DNA of 64,000 nucleotides from Microvelia longipes (Eukaryota > Arthropoda > Insecta > Hemiptera > Veliidae). Each line of letters starts with the position of its first letter. Position 1 is the stretch's first letter. Positions 42,930-55,261 of the stretch are shown here, one piece after another. The notes beneath the pieces were generated by a model that was not told where the DNA came from, made no database searches, and saw only the letters and a program-made list of their open reading frames with translations. A program made the translations under genes and the position numbers. Location: contig JACMZG010001913.1 in assembly GCA_018340805.1 (NCBI GenBank), positions 26,157,127 through 26,221,126 of the forward strand. The letters run 5' to 3'.

Positions 42930-43097
42930 AAATTTTAAATTAATTTACTTAAATTTAAACATTGCTCAACATGTTATTCAATAAATTAAATGTATATTTA
43001 ATTTCTGGAAGTGTTTCTTGTATAACTAGGAGTGGGGGGCTTGGTTTCGCTTGTCCTATTATTTAAAAAATATATTACTAACTAATGATCTTATCAA

Positions 43098-43111
43098 TTC
43101 ATGCATATATA

Positions 43112-43170
<59 letters not shown>

Positions 43171-43171
43171 T
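43098..43171. repeat. TA dinucleotide tract
   Basis: (TA)n inside the intron between the orcokinin OKB and A-branch exons. Confidence 0.95.
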
Positions 43172-43861
43172 TGTAATATAGTGACCTGAGCCAATTACCA
43201 AACAAGGAAAAGTAGATAACATGAAGAAATCTAAATAAAAAAACCATTTCAAATGCGATTATAATAAAATCAAAATATAATAAAATTTGCTTGAGTAAGA
43301 AAGGTTTGGAGTAAGCGGTTTAAGTATCAAAGTCTATGTAGGGTCTTCTCCCTGCTTCAGGCATTTTAAAGGGTCCAAGGAAAGGAGTTTCGGGACCCCC
43401 CCCCCTTAATCTATAAGAAATAGTACGTTTGTTTCCTTCCTTATAATTGAATATTTTATCCTTTGAGTATACATTTATGTAATTTATTGTAACAAGATTT
43501 GCACAAATTTATGACTTGATAGGATTATTATTTATTGGGAAAAGAACGACTTCAATTCTACAATAAATTTAATTAAAAGGAACAATTAATATTTTTATTC
43601 CATGTGATTCATCCTCAGGTAAAATTTAAAGACCACTAAAACCAGATCAACAATAAAGAATTAAGAAAAATAAAGAAAAAATTAAATGATATTTATGTAG
43701 GAACAAATATTTCACTATACCATATTTAATAATTAAATCCTTGATAAATAATCCTCATGATTTAATTTAATTATCCCTGTTCTTGTGCACCCTATGCAAG
43801 AGTGCACAATTAAAAAAACTCTCTTTTAAATCTATAAAAAAAAAAGATACGCACACACACA

Positions 43862-43863
43862 CA

Positions 43864-43919
<56 letters not shown>

Positions 43920-43960
43920 ATATATATAATATATAATATATATATTATATATAAATATAT
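43862..43960. repeat. CA/TA dinucleotide tract
   Basis: (CA)n leading into (TA)n. Confidence 0.95.
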
Positions 43961-44402
43961 TCATATCATTTGAAGATTATTTGAATTATTCTAACTTTTT
44001 CTAGGTATAATTAAGTTTTAAAGGTAGAATATAGAAATATTCCATTTATATGTGCAGGTGTAAAGGTTTTATATACCTATCTAATACTTTTCTTTCTTGT
44101 AGTTAAAATGCAGCCCTTAATGAGGAAAATTACACCGTTTTATTCTCTTAAGGATTCTTTACAATTTCAAATGCTCGTTTACACCCTCGGAATTAACTTT
44201 GTTTCGAAAAAGCCAAAGTTTAATAGCCCTGTAATTACTTTGGTGGAGGTATTCTTGTGGGATAATTGAACTTACCTATCTTAATACCCTTATTTTTTTT
44301 TACTTACAATTTTTAAGATTAACAAGAAGTATTTTTAAATGGTTAAACTTTAAATAAGTCCTAACTGAAATGATCAAATCATTGCAGGAGTCAAACCCAA
44401 GA

Positions 44403-44476
<74 letters not shown>
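44403..44476. repeat. TA dinucleotide tract
   Basis: Uninterrupted (TA)n of about 70 bp. Confidence 0.97.
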
Positions 44477-44629
44477 GTATAATTCGTGGTAGAAAATAAT
44501 TAACTACAGGCATAAAAGAAAAATATGCAATTGAAAAAAAATACGAGACTTAAGTAAAATAGGACATAAAAAAGTAAAATACAAAATAAAATTTAGTAAT
44601 AGTTTAAAATTAAAATTGTTTATTAATGT

Positions 44630-44850
44630 GTATTAGGCTAGTGGGTAGAGCGTTACTATTGGCTGTTCGACAAAACGTTCTGTCGACAAAGAATTTGAGT
44701 TTGTTGTTGTTTGTTTCGACGATAGAGACCAAGTTATTACGTCGACAAAACAATCTATCGACAAAATGATTTGTCGACAGTACGATCCGAATTGATGCTT
44801 CCACAAATCATTCTGTCTACTGTAGGCAAACTGATTTGTCGACGAACAGA
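44630..44850 (+). repeat. SINE-like sequence with recurrent GTCGACAAA motif
   Basis: Starts with TAGGCTAGTGGGTAGAGCG, close to a tRNA A-box region, then GGCTGTTCGAC as a weak B box. GTCGACAAA or close variants recur about six times in 200 bp at irregular spacing. Probably tRNA-derived repeat DNA; no cloverleaf was found. Confidence 0.4.
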
Positions 44851-44954
44851 ATTCACCTTTTTTATTAGTCCCATATTATATGGCCTAAGCTGGATATACA
44901 CAGATATAGAGTGATCCTTTTAGTTTTGTGCTTAATGGTGATTTTTTTGTTTAG

Positions 44955-45084
44955 GTGGGGGTAATTTACTGAGGAGTCTAGAGATGGCGCTTAGAAACAA
45001 TCCAGAGGCGTTCAGTAGGCACCAGAGAAACCTAGATTCCTTATCTGGTATTACTTTTGGAGGAGCTAAGCGATTTGATCCCAG
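44955..45084 (+). CDS. orcokinin: orcokinin gene, A-branch penultimate exon
   Basis: A 130-nt exon between TTTTTTTGTTTAG and GTATTAAT. It begins with two bases completing a codon (phase-1 intron, the same as the OKB exon) and ends with two bases (AG) that join the T opening the exon at 48141 to give Ser (phase 2). It encodes GGNLLRSLEMALRNNPEAF, then a NLDSLSGITFGGAKRF segment and DP. LDSLSG-TFG with a following KR resembles the orcokinin-associated peptides of insect OKA precursors, as I recall them. The Lys-Arg is a dibasic processing site. Because both this exon and the OKB exon need a phase-1 donor, they look like alternatives spliced to one shared upstream exon. Confidence 0.85.
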
Positions 45085-46980
45085 GTATTAATATTATCAT
45101 TAAACATTATAGTGGAATAAAATAAGAGAACTGACTCCCACAAAAACATGCGCCAGTTTAGAAAACTTAATTTTTCAAAATGGTTTCTAGTTTGTCAAGA
45201 TCAGATAAGATAAGAAAATATGAAAATATATAAATAAAGATGAATCTCAACTCTGGCAAAATATTGGGTAAAAAACCCTCCATGTAGTTTTATTTTTGTC
45301 CGAAAAAGAAAATTTTATTTTTTGTACGTTTCTCTGTCACAGAAAACACATTATTTGCAAAAACATCCTCCACAATAATTCAAGTTGCAACAATAGCCCT
45401 AGCGGCCTAAAATTCCATCTTTTGAATTTAACACTCGTTTTAGCTGCCAGAAACACATGAGTAAAGTCACTGGTTGATTCTATTTCTCTATATTTGATTA
45501 ATATCTATATTTAATTAATTCAATTCAAACAAAAATTATTAAACGCAAATTAAAAATAGCGTGGTATTATACACGTATTAACTGAAGAGTCTTAAAAAAA
45601 TTTTAAAAGGTAACTGGGAAATTCTCCTCACCTTATTGGATTTGCTACGATCATCTTTGCTATTTTAGACTTGTTTTAAGCGGTCATCCTTTGACCTGCT
45701 GACCTCTTTATAATTATATAAAGAGAAACAAGAGAGAAAAATGTATACTCACTTGAAGGATTTTTTGATTATGAACAATAATTAAAAAAAACCGTTGTAC
45801 GTCAGAAATTGGAATCATCTATCTATAACATTATCATTACAGATAATGATATAGATCTTGGCACATATGTTGGCCTTTCAAAAGACTACAAGCGTACCAT
45901 ATTTCAAATCAGTCCAGTAATTTATGTTTCGTGCATTTTTTATATTTTTGCACTAAAGTGCCAAAAACCTTTTACACAAATAAATAATTTAAGCTAATTC
46001 ATTTCATGAAATAACCTATAACATTTTTACAACATTTACAAATTTAAAGATTTTTATTTAAAAATTGGTTTTTATTTATTTAAAGATGCAGACGAAGTCA
46101 AAGAGAGGCGTTCTATTTGTTTTCAAAGTTAAATAAACGGAAAGAAAATTAAAAAAAAACAAGTTAGGAAACTTTTTCCTGAAAACGTTCCACCCAAATT
46201 TTTTTATTGCTCCCTGTGTTCTATTAAATTCTGTTCAAATTTTCTTTAACTTTGTCCTGCGGTAAAAAAAAGTTTATATTTAACTTTTTTTACTCATATA
46301 ACAGGAGGAAGCATACTTTAGGGAAAATGCCTAATTTTAACACTAAATTTTCACATTTGAACACCAACAGCTCCCAAAAACAAATGTTGGTGCGTGTTAA
46401 TTATCAAGGGAAGACTCACATAATAACTTTATTGTCAAACTACAATGAGAAATTATGAATTTTCAATTTTTATAATAACATTTTACTGTTATTTGAACTG
46501 TCCATTTGATCTTTTGTGTGGCTTATTTAGTACCGATAATGTAATAAAAAATTGATGTAATAACCCCAGTATTGTGGCTCCCCTTCACCACACCTGGAAA
46601 CAACTAGATAACTACCCCGAGTTATCTAGTCCCGCTTTCATGTCTAGCCAGTCCGCGGTTGGGTCTAGCTGATAAATGAATTACTTGAGGTATATCCCCT
46701 GCTAAGAACTAAACATATTCCTTATGCGTTTGCTTCACCTCTAAACCTGACGCTACACATTCGTGGATAATATATTTCCTTTAATCATTGAAATTATTAG
46801 AGAAAGCTTTACGATATAATTGTGATCAACTGGAACATCACTATACATTAAGTACCAGGTGATCTTTTCGACAATAATTACGAAACGATAGCATTTTGAG
46901 ATCTCATTAACGCGTCTTTACCGTAAAACTTCAATTAAACTCCAGCATTAATGAATCTTCTCCGCCACAAGACTTATAGC
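45085..46980. other. intron of orcokinin (A branch)
   Basis: No other exon recognised. A perfect hairpin at 46603-46630 (ACTAGATAACT / AGTTATCTAGT, 6-nt loop) lies in a locally GC-richer stretch. Short frames at 45809-45997 and 46252-46458 have no recognised features. Confidence 0.6.
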
Positions 46981-47037
46981 TTCACCAAACTTATTAACTC
47001 GCCCAAATCATAACACTTATAACTTTAACTTAAATCA

Positions 47038-47225
47038 TTGACGCACCTCCATCATAACACTTATAACTTTAACTTAAATCATTAACGCACCTCCATCATA
47101 ACAGTTATAACTTTAACTTAAATCATTAACGCACCTCCATCATAACAGTTATAACTTTAACTTCAATCATTAACGCACCTCCATCATAACTTTAACTTCC
47201 TCATTAACACGCCTCGTTGTGAGAT
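47038..47225 (+). repeat. 44-bp tandem repeat
   Basis: Unit starts CGCACCTCCATCATAACACT and ends with TTTAACTTAAATCATTAA; about four copies, the last ones truncated. Lies in the orcokinin intron. Confidence 0.85.
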
Positions 47226-48140
47226 TTATAATTTTAACTTCCTTATTGTGCCTCACTTTAAGTCACTTATTAGAAAACTTAAAACGTTCAATACTAACCG
47301 TGCCATTTTACACCTAAGTAGTAATTGTAATTTAACAAGTTTTATTGTACTCAATAATCCCTACGTAAATTCATGATAACATGGAAAATTAGCCCAAGAA
47401 CAAATGACTTAGGTTCGATATATCGGTATAAATGAGCTTAATAAAGAGGATTTAAATTATCTGATATATGGACTGCCTCGTGGAAACTGACCCAGAAATC
47501 ATTTTTATCTTTGGTATATAATGATGACTATTGATTTGGTCCAGTTTAGACAGACAAAACAACTCGAGTTGACTTGCCCCTCTATCAATTACGATCTTTT
47601 GTATATCACTTAATTTACTTTTTAATGTGTAGAGATGATAAAATCGAATCTTTAAACCTTTCCCAGAAAGTAGAATTATAAACACCTACACTACTGTACA
47701 ACTATCAAAGTAAATTTAGTAGAAACTGTACAATTTTCATCCGAGTCAAGCCATACTTAGTACATAGATTATTTAAACGATTCTAAAATATGAGGTAACC
47801 TAACTGGAATATGAAGAAAAAATTAAAACCACGAGTAAAATTCAAATTATGAGGATGTGTTCGTCTCGAAATAAAAGTCTGGAAATAGGTATTATTTCCA
47901 GAGATGGAGAAAAATTAAACGTTCGGTCGTCTTGCCGTTTAAGACCAGAAGACAATGAAGTGTTAAGAATGGACTGGGGGTATCAGCATGTCTTTCCGGG
48001 TGGTATATCGTATGATCGTCAAACAAGTACTTTTTGTCCCCTATCGTCATGCAGTACTATTTGTACCAGTACTTCTCTTTTGGTCATCATTCATTTGCAT
48101 TATTTATGAAATTTGTACTAATTATTTTGTTCTGTTTCAG

Positions 48141-48519
48141 TATTCCAGCATTTGGTGGATTAAAAAGAAATTTTGATGAAATCGACCGAGCTGGTTTCAA
48201 TAGTTTTATCAAAAAACGTAACTTCGACGAAATCGATAGAACTGGGTTCGACAGCTTCGTAAAGAAAAGGAATTTCGATGAAATCGACCGCTCAGGCTTC
48301 GACAGCTTTGTTAAGAAAAGGAACTTCGATGAAATCGACAGGTCTGGATTCGACAGCTTCGTGAAAAAGAATTTCGATGAGATCGATAGATCTGGATTCG
48401 ACAGTTTTGTAAAGAAGAAGAAGAATTTTGATGAAATCGATCGAACAGGGTTTAACACTTTTGTCAAAAGAGACGCACCAACACCAAACAATAAATCCCA
48501 GAATTCAGAGAAAAATTAA
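48141..48519 (+). CDS. orcokinin: orcokinin gene, OKA terminal exon (six orcokinin-A peptides)
   Basis: Acceptor TTCTGTTTCAG ends at 48140; the exon's first T completes a Ser codon from the exon ending at 45084. It reads IPAFGGLKR, then six tandem orcokinins of 14 residues each: [42 protein letters not shown] three times, and [14 protein letters not shown]. They are separated by KKR, KK, KKKK or KR sites for prohormone convertase cleavage. The tail [15 protein letters not shown] ends at a TAA (48517-48519). [10 protein letters not shown] is the defining orcokinin core, a myotropic and regulatory neuropeptide of arthropods. The exon is intact. No signal peptide is encoded here; it must come from an upstream exon. 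Confidence 0.96.
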
Positions 48520-48539
48520 GAGAAATACTTTATCTTAAC

Positions 48540-49555
48540 TTTCATTATTTTTTATTTACACCAAAAAAGAGCTCTTTTTTACATTTTTTTTTCTTCCAAA
48601 AGAAAAATAAAATCTACCTTTAATAAAACTTACCCAATAAGATTAAATGTAATTCCCTATAACATTTGATGTCTGTTTGATGTATAAAATCCCCAACCCT
48701 TTTTTCCCAAAACTATGACCCTACTGATTAAGCCACTGCTGCTGATAAAGGGGGTAAGATATTAAAACTTTTTTTTGTTCTTCCGATTATAAAGAATTAT
48801 TGAAAACCATATGTTTTATTATTTTTTCCGGTGGATATTATCTCCAAGGCAATTAGACCTCTTATGTGGGTCCATTGTGTCCATTCCCATGTTTTATTAT
48901 TGGTTTATTGCACAGTTACTGAGTCAAGTAGATTTGCACACTATAAATTGACTTTACTGAAACAATCTTTTTAGAATGGAATATAAAACGCCTAAGAACT
49001 TAAATTCTTCATATACAGGTCTTAAAATCTTTTACAATAAAGGAGCAGCACTAAAATAAAAAATCTCTGGTTATAGGATAGAATATATCATTTATTTCCT
49101 TATTTTAATCAAGGACATTTTAGGCTTTGGGAATTGTTTTTTTGTCAAATCTTTTTATTTCGAATCATTTCGCAATAATAATCATTTATTAAATAGGAAG
49201 TCCCGCAGTATTATGCAATTGCGAACTGCGTTTCGATATAAAACGATTTTACAAATATATGCCTTTGATTTCACATTGCAGGAGAAACAAATAATTTTCA
49301 AATCGTATCTGAATTATTTTGTGGATATAGATACTCCTTTCAAATTCGTGGTGATATTTAGTTAGAAAAAAAGTATGGTCAAAGATTAACTAAGAATAGG
49401 TTAAGTATAGTTTCAACTTTTTGGGTGTTAAAAATAATACTGAAATTTGAATAAGAACTAATAACTTAGCTTACAAATTTCATCCTTACTTAACACCTGC
49501 AATGTTGAAATAAGACCTAAATTGGATGAAAATAAAACTAGAAAAGAAGTACGAA
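48540..49555. other. 3' flank of orcokinin
   Basis: Contains AATAAA at about 48607 and further A-rich sites suitable for polyadenylation of the OKA transcript; no other gene recognised. Confidence 0.5.
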
Positions 49556-49560
49556 GATTC

Positions 49561-49797
49561 AGGTCTTCCTGTAGTGACCACGTCAATGTAGGCGATAAAT
49601 CCGATTAATCAGTTTCGCTTCCACTGTAGGAGACATCTTCAGGGGTGAAGGACATTATGGATGAGTTCATAATACTTTTCGAAACTGAAAAAGCACTCGT
49701 AGAGCGTTGTGAACTCATCCATGATGTCCTAGATCTTGAAGATCTTTCACAGCCTTCATTCGTCATCTTCATTGACGCAGTCACAACCGGAAGACCT
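49561..49797. repeat. long imperfect hairpin, arms about 100 bp
   Basis: AGGTCTTCCTGTAGTGACCA at the left pairs with the complement of the right end (AGGTCTTCCGGTTGTGACTG). A second block (GGACATTATGGATGAGTTCA versus GGACATCATGGATGAGTTCA) closes on a loop at about 49678-49704. The middle of the arms is more diverged. Both strands stay open for about 60-95 codons, a by-product of the duplication. If transcribed it would form a hairpin RNA. It could be a long-hairpin small-RNA precursor, a foldback element, or an inverted duplication of an exon. Confidence 0.7.
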
Positions 49798-49899
49798 AAA
49801 TCTTTATGACAATAACAGAAGAAGCCTACGTAGTCTATTAGAAAATAAGTACTTAAAATAAGCATAATTTTCTTAAGAAAACTTGCCAAAAGTAGAAAA

Positions 49900-52200
49900 T
49901 GTTTTATTCTTTGTTTAGAACCGAAAGAAATTAATTGTAGTAAATCTTACACCCACATTTAATCAACGGAATAACCTTAAAAAATTACTTGTAATTTCTC
50001 AGAGATGATTAAAATAAGAAGGATCAGGTAAGAAGGAACGCTAGGAGCATTTGTTAGAATGTTTCAAGCACACCAAGGTCCAGAACTAGAGTCCTGCCGG
50101 GCTACCTCCTGTAATACCTCCCCCCCCCCCCTTTATTCAGCGACATGTGTCTTGATAAACTGTTAGATCGATTTTAGATATTAATAAGATAACGAAATAA
50201 AAAAAGCAAATGCATGGAACTCCCTCCCCGACATGAACTCATTAATAAGTGTTAATAATTCTAATTGGTGGTCTAGAAAAGTAAGATAATATCAAATTTC
50301 TTTGTATTTTATAATTTGATTTTCTATTAAAGATTATATATTTTGGTTAATGTTGATATTTATTGATTAGATATTTATTTAATCTGTTTTAAATTTAATT
50401 TTGATTTAGATTGAGTAAATATTATAATAGGTAAAATGGTAGTAAACTTGAAATTGAGTGTTTATTGTGGATGAAAGAGCTTGGTTGATCAAAAACATTA
50501 TTAGTTGATTCGATATGCTGACTGAGTTTAATTAAGAATCAGCTTGGTTAAATTTAAATTTAGTTTTAGTTCAGTCAAGGTTTAACTTTGGTTCAGTAAA
50601 AGTAAAACTTAAGTTCAGTTCAGGTTCAAAAAATAACCAAAAGGTTCAACTTTTGTTAAATTTTAGTTTGACATAAGTGCAACCCAGTTTGACTTTGATT
50701 TGATTAAAGTACAACTCAAGTTCAGTCTTGGTGAAACATCAACTTAGCAATTAAACTCAAATTAAGTTTAATTGTAGATCAACCATGATGATAAGGAAAA
50801 ATAACATTAATAAATAATAAGGAAAGCAGAGTCCCTCCACAATAAATTTATTATTGTGGAGTGACTATATTACTGTGTGGAGATAGACAGTGTCCCCACA
50901 ATAACTTTACTGTGGAGAATCCGCGCTCTTCTTATTATTGATAATGTACTCCACTAGCAACGCTCATAATGATGTAATAGCTTAAATAAACTTGAAACGA
51001 TTATTCAAAAAAGCCTTTGTAATGTCTGTGTGCTGTGTGAACAAATAGAAAACTATAATAGGAAATGTATTAGCTGTGCGAAATGTAACAAATTTCTTTT
51101 GCAATTTCTTTTTAAAAATTCACCGATTGACGGAAACAATAAATAGTATTTACCTGAACAGAAAGTACGGGAGTTTTCACTTAATAAGTAAGTAAAAGAA
51201 ATGAAGATCTGATAATTCATAAATAAACAAGAAACATTTTAGAAAAAGTTAAAAATTTTGAAAAAAAATGAAAATTCAGTAAATTTTATTGTATTTTTTT
51301 GATATTTAAAGTTTGATATTTTTTATTTTAATTTCTTTTACCAAACAGTATTGACTTTATTAGAAATGAGTTGTTTCAAATATTTACATCCTGACTATTT
51401 CTTGAAATGTCAACATTTTACGAATTTTCATTTTTCGACTTGAAGTTTCACCTTCAATTTTACAATAATATATGAGCTGTGTTGGGAAATTGAAGGAGGG
51501 AATTACTCAACATTACTTGAGTTGAAGAGCTTGAGACTTACACTTTTACCAAAAACACAAGTGCAAGTAGTATGAGTTGGAGCACTAAGATATTTGTCCC
51601 TAAGAAGACTGAAAACTTAAAGGATATACTGACACGCAATACAGGTCTGAATTGCGTGATTAGTATAACTCGGTGTAACCAAGTTGCTACGGCAAACCGC
51701 TCGGAATTCCATAATTAAATTTTTGGATAAAAGTGTGGGGGGGACTTTAACCTCTTAGCTCCTGTTGTTACGATGCTTCCATCCAAAGTTAAGTAATGTT
51801 TACAGTCATGCTCCAGATTTTTATTAAATTCTGTAAGACTTGATACAGAGCTTATGTTCGAATTTTTGTTAAGTATTTGTTTGACTGTTATTTTTTGTCC
51901 GTATGTTTGATATTTGTTTACAAATTAATTTTACAATATTTAAAAATTATATTTAATTAGAGATTTAATAACTGTTGGTTGAATTTATAAATTGTTACAA
52001 CTTGAAAAACTATATCATTAACTTATAAATATATAATATATTATTTGTAGTAATAAAATAATAAATACTGATTTATTTTTTGAAAATGTAATATCATTTA
52101 TTATAAATAATAAAAAATTATATTATTTTATATTTTTTGAAAAGAAAATGTTGGTTCTTTATTTCTTTTTCCTTACCGACAATAGTATGTCCCTATAATG
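49900..52200. other. intergenic DNA with low-complexity blocks
   Basis: C run at about 50121-50132; loose tandem of AAGTTCAGTT-like words at 50520-50760; hairpins at 50829-50855 (CTCCACAATA / TATTGTGGAG) and a related CCCACAATAA / TACTGTGGAG pair about 45 bases further on. No gene recognised. Confidence 0.5.
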
Positions 52201-52214
52201 GGTTTAATAATAAA

Positions 52215-52350
52215 GATATATTTTTCTAGAGGGGCTAGACCATATCTCAATACATAGAGAGACTTGAATCCATAGAAATATATTACTAAAGGGGATATAC
52301 CCTACCTTAATACATTAAGAGGCTTGAAACATATTTTTGGGGCTCTCAGG
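52215..52350 (-). repeat. dispersed repeat, two tandem units; third copy at 57525-57610
   Basis: On the minus strand: CCAAAAATATGTTTCAAGCC, TCTTAATGTATT, CCCCTTTAGTAATATAT, then a second diverged unit. The same order appears on the plus strand at 57525-57610 (CCAAAAATATGTTTCAAGCC, TCTCAATGTATT, CTCCTTTAGTAAAATAT). Confidence 0.75.
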
Positions 52351-53220
52351 GGCTATGTGTAACAATCTCCAATTAAAATAAAAGTTAAGGTTAAGGTTAA
52401 AATAAATCAATCGTTGTCAGCTCTAGGCACAGAATTAGTTTTGTGTAAGAAAACATCACATTATCATTGAATCCCCATCTACCGTATTATTTTTCTAAGC
52501 TTTAATTACTCTAAGGATATAACACCTTAGATATTTGATTCTAAGTTCGAGTGTAGAGAGGTCAAAGTAAACCACCTTAAGCTTTGGATAATCACAAGTA
52601 GTACTGTTATTCCTAAGGTAACCAATTTAGTAGTATAATGACACTACTGCTAGTACGAAGTCGGAGGACTAGTCTTGTCACCAACCCCAAAATCAACCAC
52701 CAAAACGGAATTTATTTTGGGGAAAGCTAAAGCCTTCAATGCAGCTAGGCTGTCAAAGCAAAATGTAGTAACTTAAACCGACTTTCTATGGTACAAAGTT
52801 GATACTGGCCATAAGAGGATAAATTCGTCGAGAAAAATTACTTCTCATTAACCTTGCTGAGGGTCTTCAAAATACTTATAGGGGGTATGATCACTATAAG
52901 AGACTAGTTTTAAGTTTCAAAGGTAACTATATTTAAAATATTACAATATTTGAGATATTGTAAGAGTAATTAAAATAGTAATCGTCATAATTTTTAATAA
53001 TCTTGTAATTAATAGAACTGGTCTAAAAAGATTTTCTTTGTTTTTTTTATAAATACATCAATAATGATTAAATATTAATATATTAAATATTAATAAATAT
53101 TAACATTATTAAATATATCAACAATAAATACAAAGTGAATTATATTTTACAAAGGTTACCTCTCCGCTAAAAAGCTTACGCCTTGAGCTGCGGGGAGGGC
53201 TATCAGGCTAATAATTTTCA
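52350..53220. other. unassigned sequence
   Basis: 52480-52880 is more balanced in composition than its surroundings, but no gene or RNA was identified; see the rejected 16S-like match. Confidence 0.4.
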
Positions 53221-53227
53221 GGCTACA

Positions 53228-53302
53228 TATATTATTATTAGAAGGAATATAGAGAGAGGGAAAGAGAGAAAGAGATAGATAAAGAGAGAGAGAGAGAGGA
53301 AA
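53228..53302 (+). repeat. GA-rich microsatellite
   Basis: Interrupted (AG)n tract. Confidence 0.9.
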
Positions 53303-54109
53303 ACTTATTTTCAATCTTGATATCAACAATTATGTTAATAATATTTTTACTTAAAACCTAAGTAAAAAATAGAAAGGTAGAAGAAATTTGAACCGTTATT
53401 CCTCAGTGAAATGAAAGTAAAGAAGAATAATTTAAGTTGCGAATTCTTTAATTTATTTTCACCAAAAAAAATCATCTTTGTCAAAGAAATGTTTTTAATC
53501 TAAAATGGCAATTAAATCAAAAAGAAAGCAGTTTATATTACACAGAGTAAGAAAATTAAAATCTACTATAAGGGGAATTAAATTTCATTAAAAAAATTAA
53601 TTATAGCTCTAAATAGAAGAAAAAATAGAATGAATGATTTGAAAGAAAAAATATGGTGTGCAAGCTGGACGAATTTCCTTCAAACTGCGTAATTCCGTAT
53701 TTAACAATCCATTCATGCTTAAGATTCCGGTTTATGGCTAATACTATGAGTAGTAGTAGTAACGACTAACTACTCGTTACTCATTTATTTTTCTGGATTT
53801 TTAAAAGAAATAGGTATATTTATCCCATTGTTCGGTTATGCAAAACCATCTCATTCTTCCAAAATTAGCAGCGCACAATATTAGCACTAATTTGAAAGTT
53901 TTAGCGGGGTCCTTTAAAAAAAGAGTAGTAATGCAACTGATCAAGTTTTAAAAATACACTGGAAACTCCAAAAAGAAAGATCTCAAAAAATAAAAAAATC
54001 GTTAAAAGATGATAAATTAAAACAAATGTTAAGCACAAGGATGCAATTTAAAAGAAATTATTGGCATGCGAACAACTGCCCTAGCAATATTTTGTAATGA
54101 ATGATACGA

Positions 54110-54310
54110 TAAAATATTGTTTGACCTGATTCGAACATTGGTACCTTATATTTGAGTACTTTAAATGCTCGTATTTTCTACATGATGTTCTCTCCTGTTT
54201 TTTAATATTTCGCTAACTCAGCAAACCGAGGTAGTTACGTTATAACTACCTAGATTATATATATGACACCTATCCTATAAACGAAATTTTCAAGGGAAAT
54301 TCGCTAAAAG
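54110..54310. repeat. SINE-like and dispersed-repeat cluster
   Basis: 54110-54175 on the minus strand repeats the tRNA-like SINE seen at 35135-35235. 54211-54310 on the plus strand is a compact copy of the 35600-35940 repeat (TTTCGCTAACTCAGCAAACC ... GAAATTTTCAAGGGAAATTCG). Both families sit in the same order at both places. Confidence 0.6.
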
Positions 54311-55250
54311 ATATAGAAAAAGAAGCTATTTAATTTCCATTCTTCGTCTTTTTTTAATTTTGACACCCTTATAAAAATTAATGTATTTCTGCAGCAGCAA
54401 AATTATATTTCCCGGCCAAATTGCAGGATTTACTTTTTTCATTCAAAGGCTAACAACAAAGAAGAAGGAAGCTTATTTTTCTGTAATAAAGAAGAAGTGA
54501 CGTACTGAAAATAGAAAACTTTTATACAAAATTACAAGCTTGGCATCACGGACCATTAGAAATATCACTGAACCAGAAGAAAACTACATCAAAGCATTTA
54601 GCAAACAAGAAATTGATTATCAAAAACGTGATAAGAATTTGACTGAAAGCTATCATTTCTAAAAGAGAATATAAAGGTCCTCGACCTGATATTTCAGGCT
54701 AGATTAAAGGAAACGCAAACTATAGAGGTAATAAATGGCACACCAAACTTTACAATTATTTACTTGGTAAAAAATACCAAGGAGCACAAAGAGACAGGTG
54801 GAAAATAATTTGCTTTGATGTTTTAATCATTCTAATGAAGTATTTGAAAAAGTTACTTATCATTCTAGCGATGAGAAGTTATAATAATGATAAGACATTG
54901 TAATTACGAAAATGATAAGCATATCTAACAGATTGTTAATTAGAGTAATGTTGCCTTTTTTTGTGGTTTGCTTTTCCTCTGTTTTTACTTTTTTTGCTCT
55001 TAAGTTATTTTTTTAATTGGAAATGTGTTTAAGTCAGAATTTTTAAGAAATTAAAACGACTGTTCAAGTAATTAAATCTACTGTTGAATCTCATCGATGA
55101 TTGATTCCCAATGCCCATGAATTTGGTATGAAAGATGACGCGCCACGACAATATCCGATACAAGGAAGTACTTCCTCTCTCACAGGGAGAGCATAAAATC
55201 GCGACGCCACCGTTTTATAAAGATAATAGAGGGGGGAGAGGGGTCATCTT
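54310..55250. other. intergenic DNA without a recognised gene
   Basis: The segment 54430-54870 has some Lys-rich, coding-like composition but is broken by stops in all frames I followed. No family recognised. Confidence 0.4.
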
Positions 55251-55261
55251 GTCCATAATTT

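Noticed and set aside
47849..48109. Open frame of 86 codons upstream of the OKA exon as an extra orcokinin exon
   Set aside because: No orcokinin motif or dibasic sites and no fitting phase; the orcokinin exon at 44955 joins 48141 directly in phase. It remains an unidentified frame.
48087..48491. Minus-strand frame opposite the OKA exon
   Set aside because: Shadow of the orcokinin-A repeat array.
50829..50915. Nested hairpins as a transcription terminator or riboswitch
   Set aside because: The pairs CTCCACAATA/TATTGTGGAG recur as a small local duplication with no gene nearby; a regulatory role cannot be supported.
52590..52900. Possible mitochondrial 16S rRNA insertion (GTTATTCCTAAGGTAACC)
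   Set aside because: One 17-base stretch resembles the antisense of a conserved 16S segment, but the flanks do not, and a nearby AGTACGAAG word that resembles another rRNA motif is on the wrong strand for it. A chance match is more likely.
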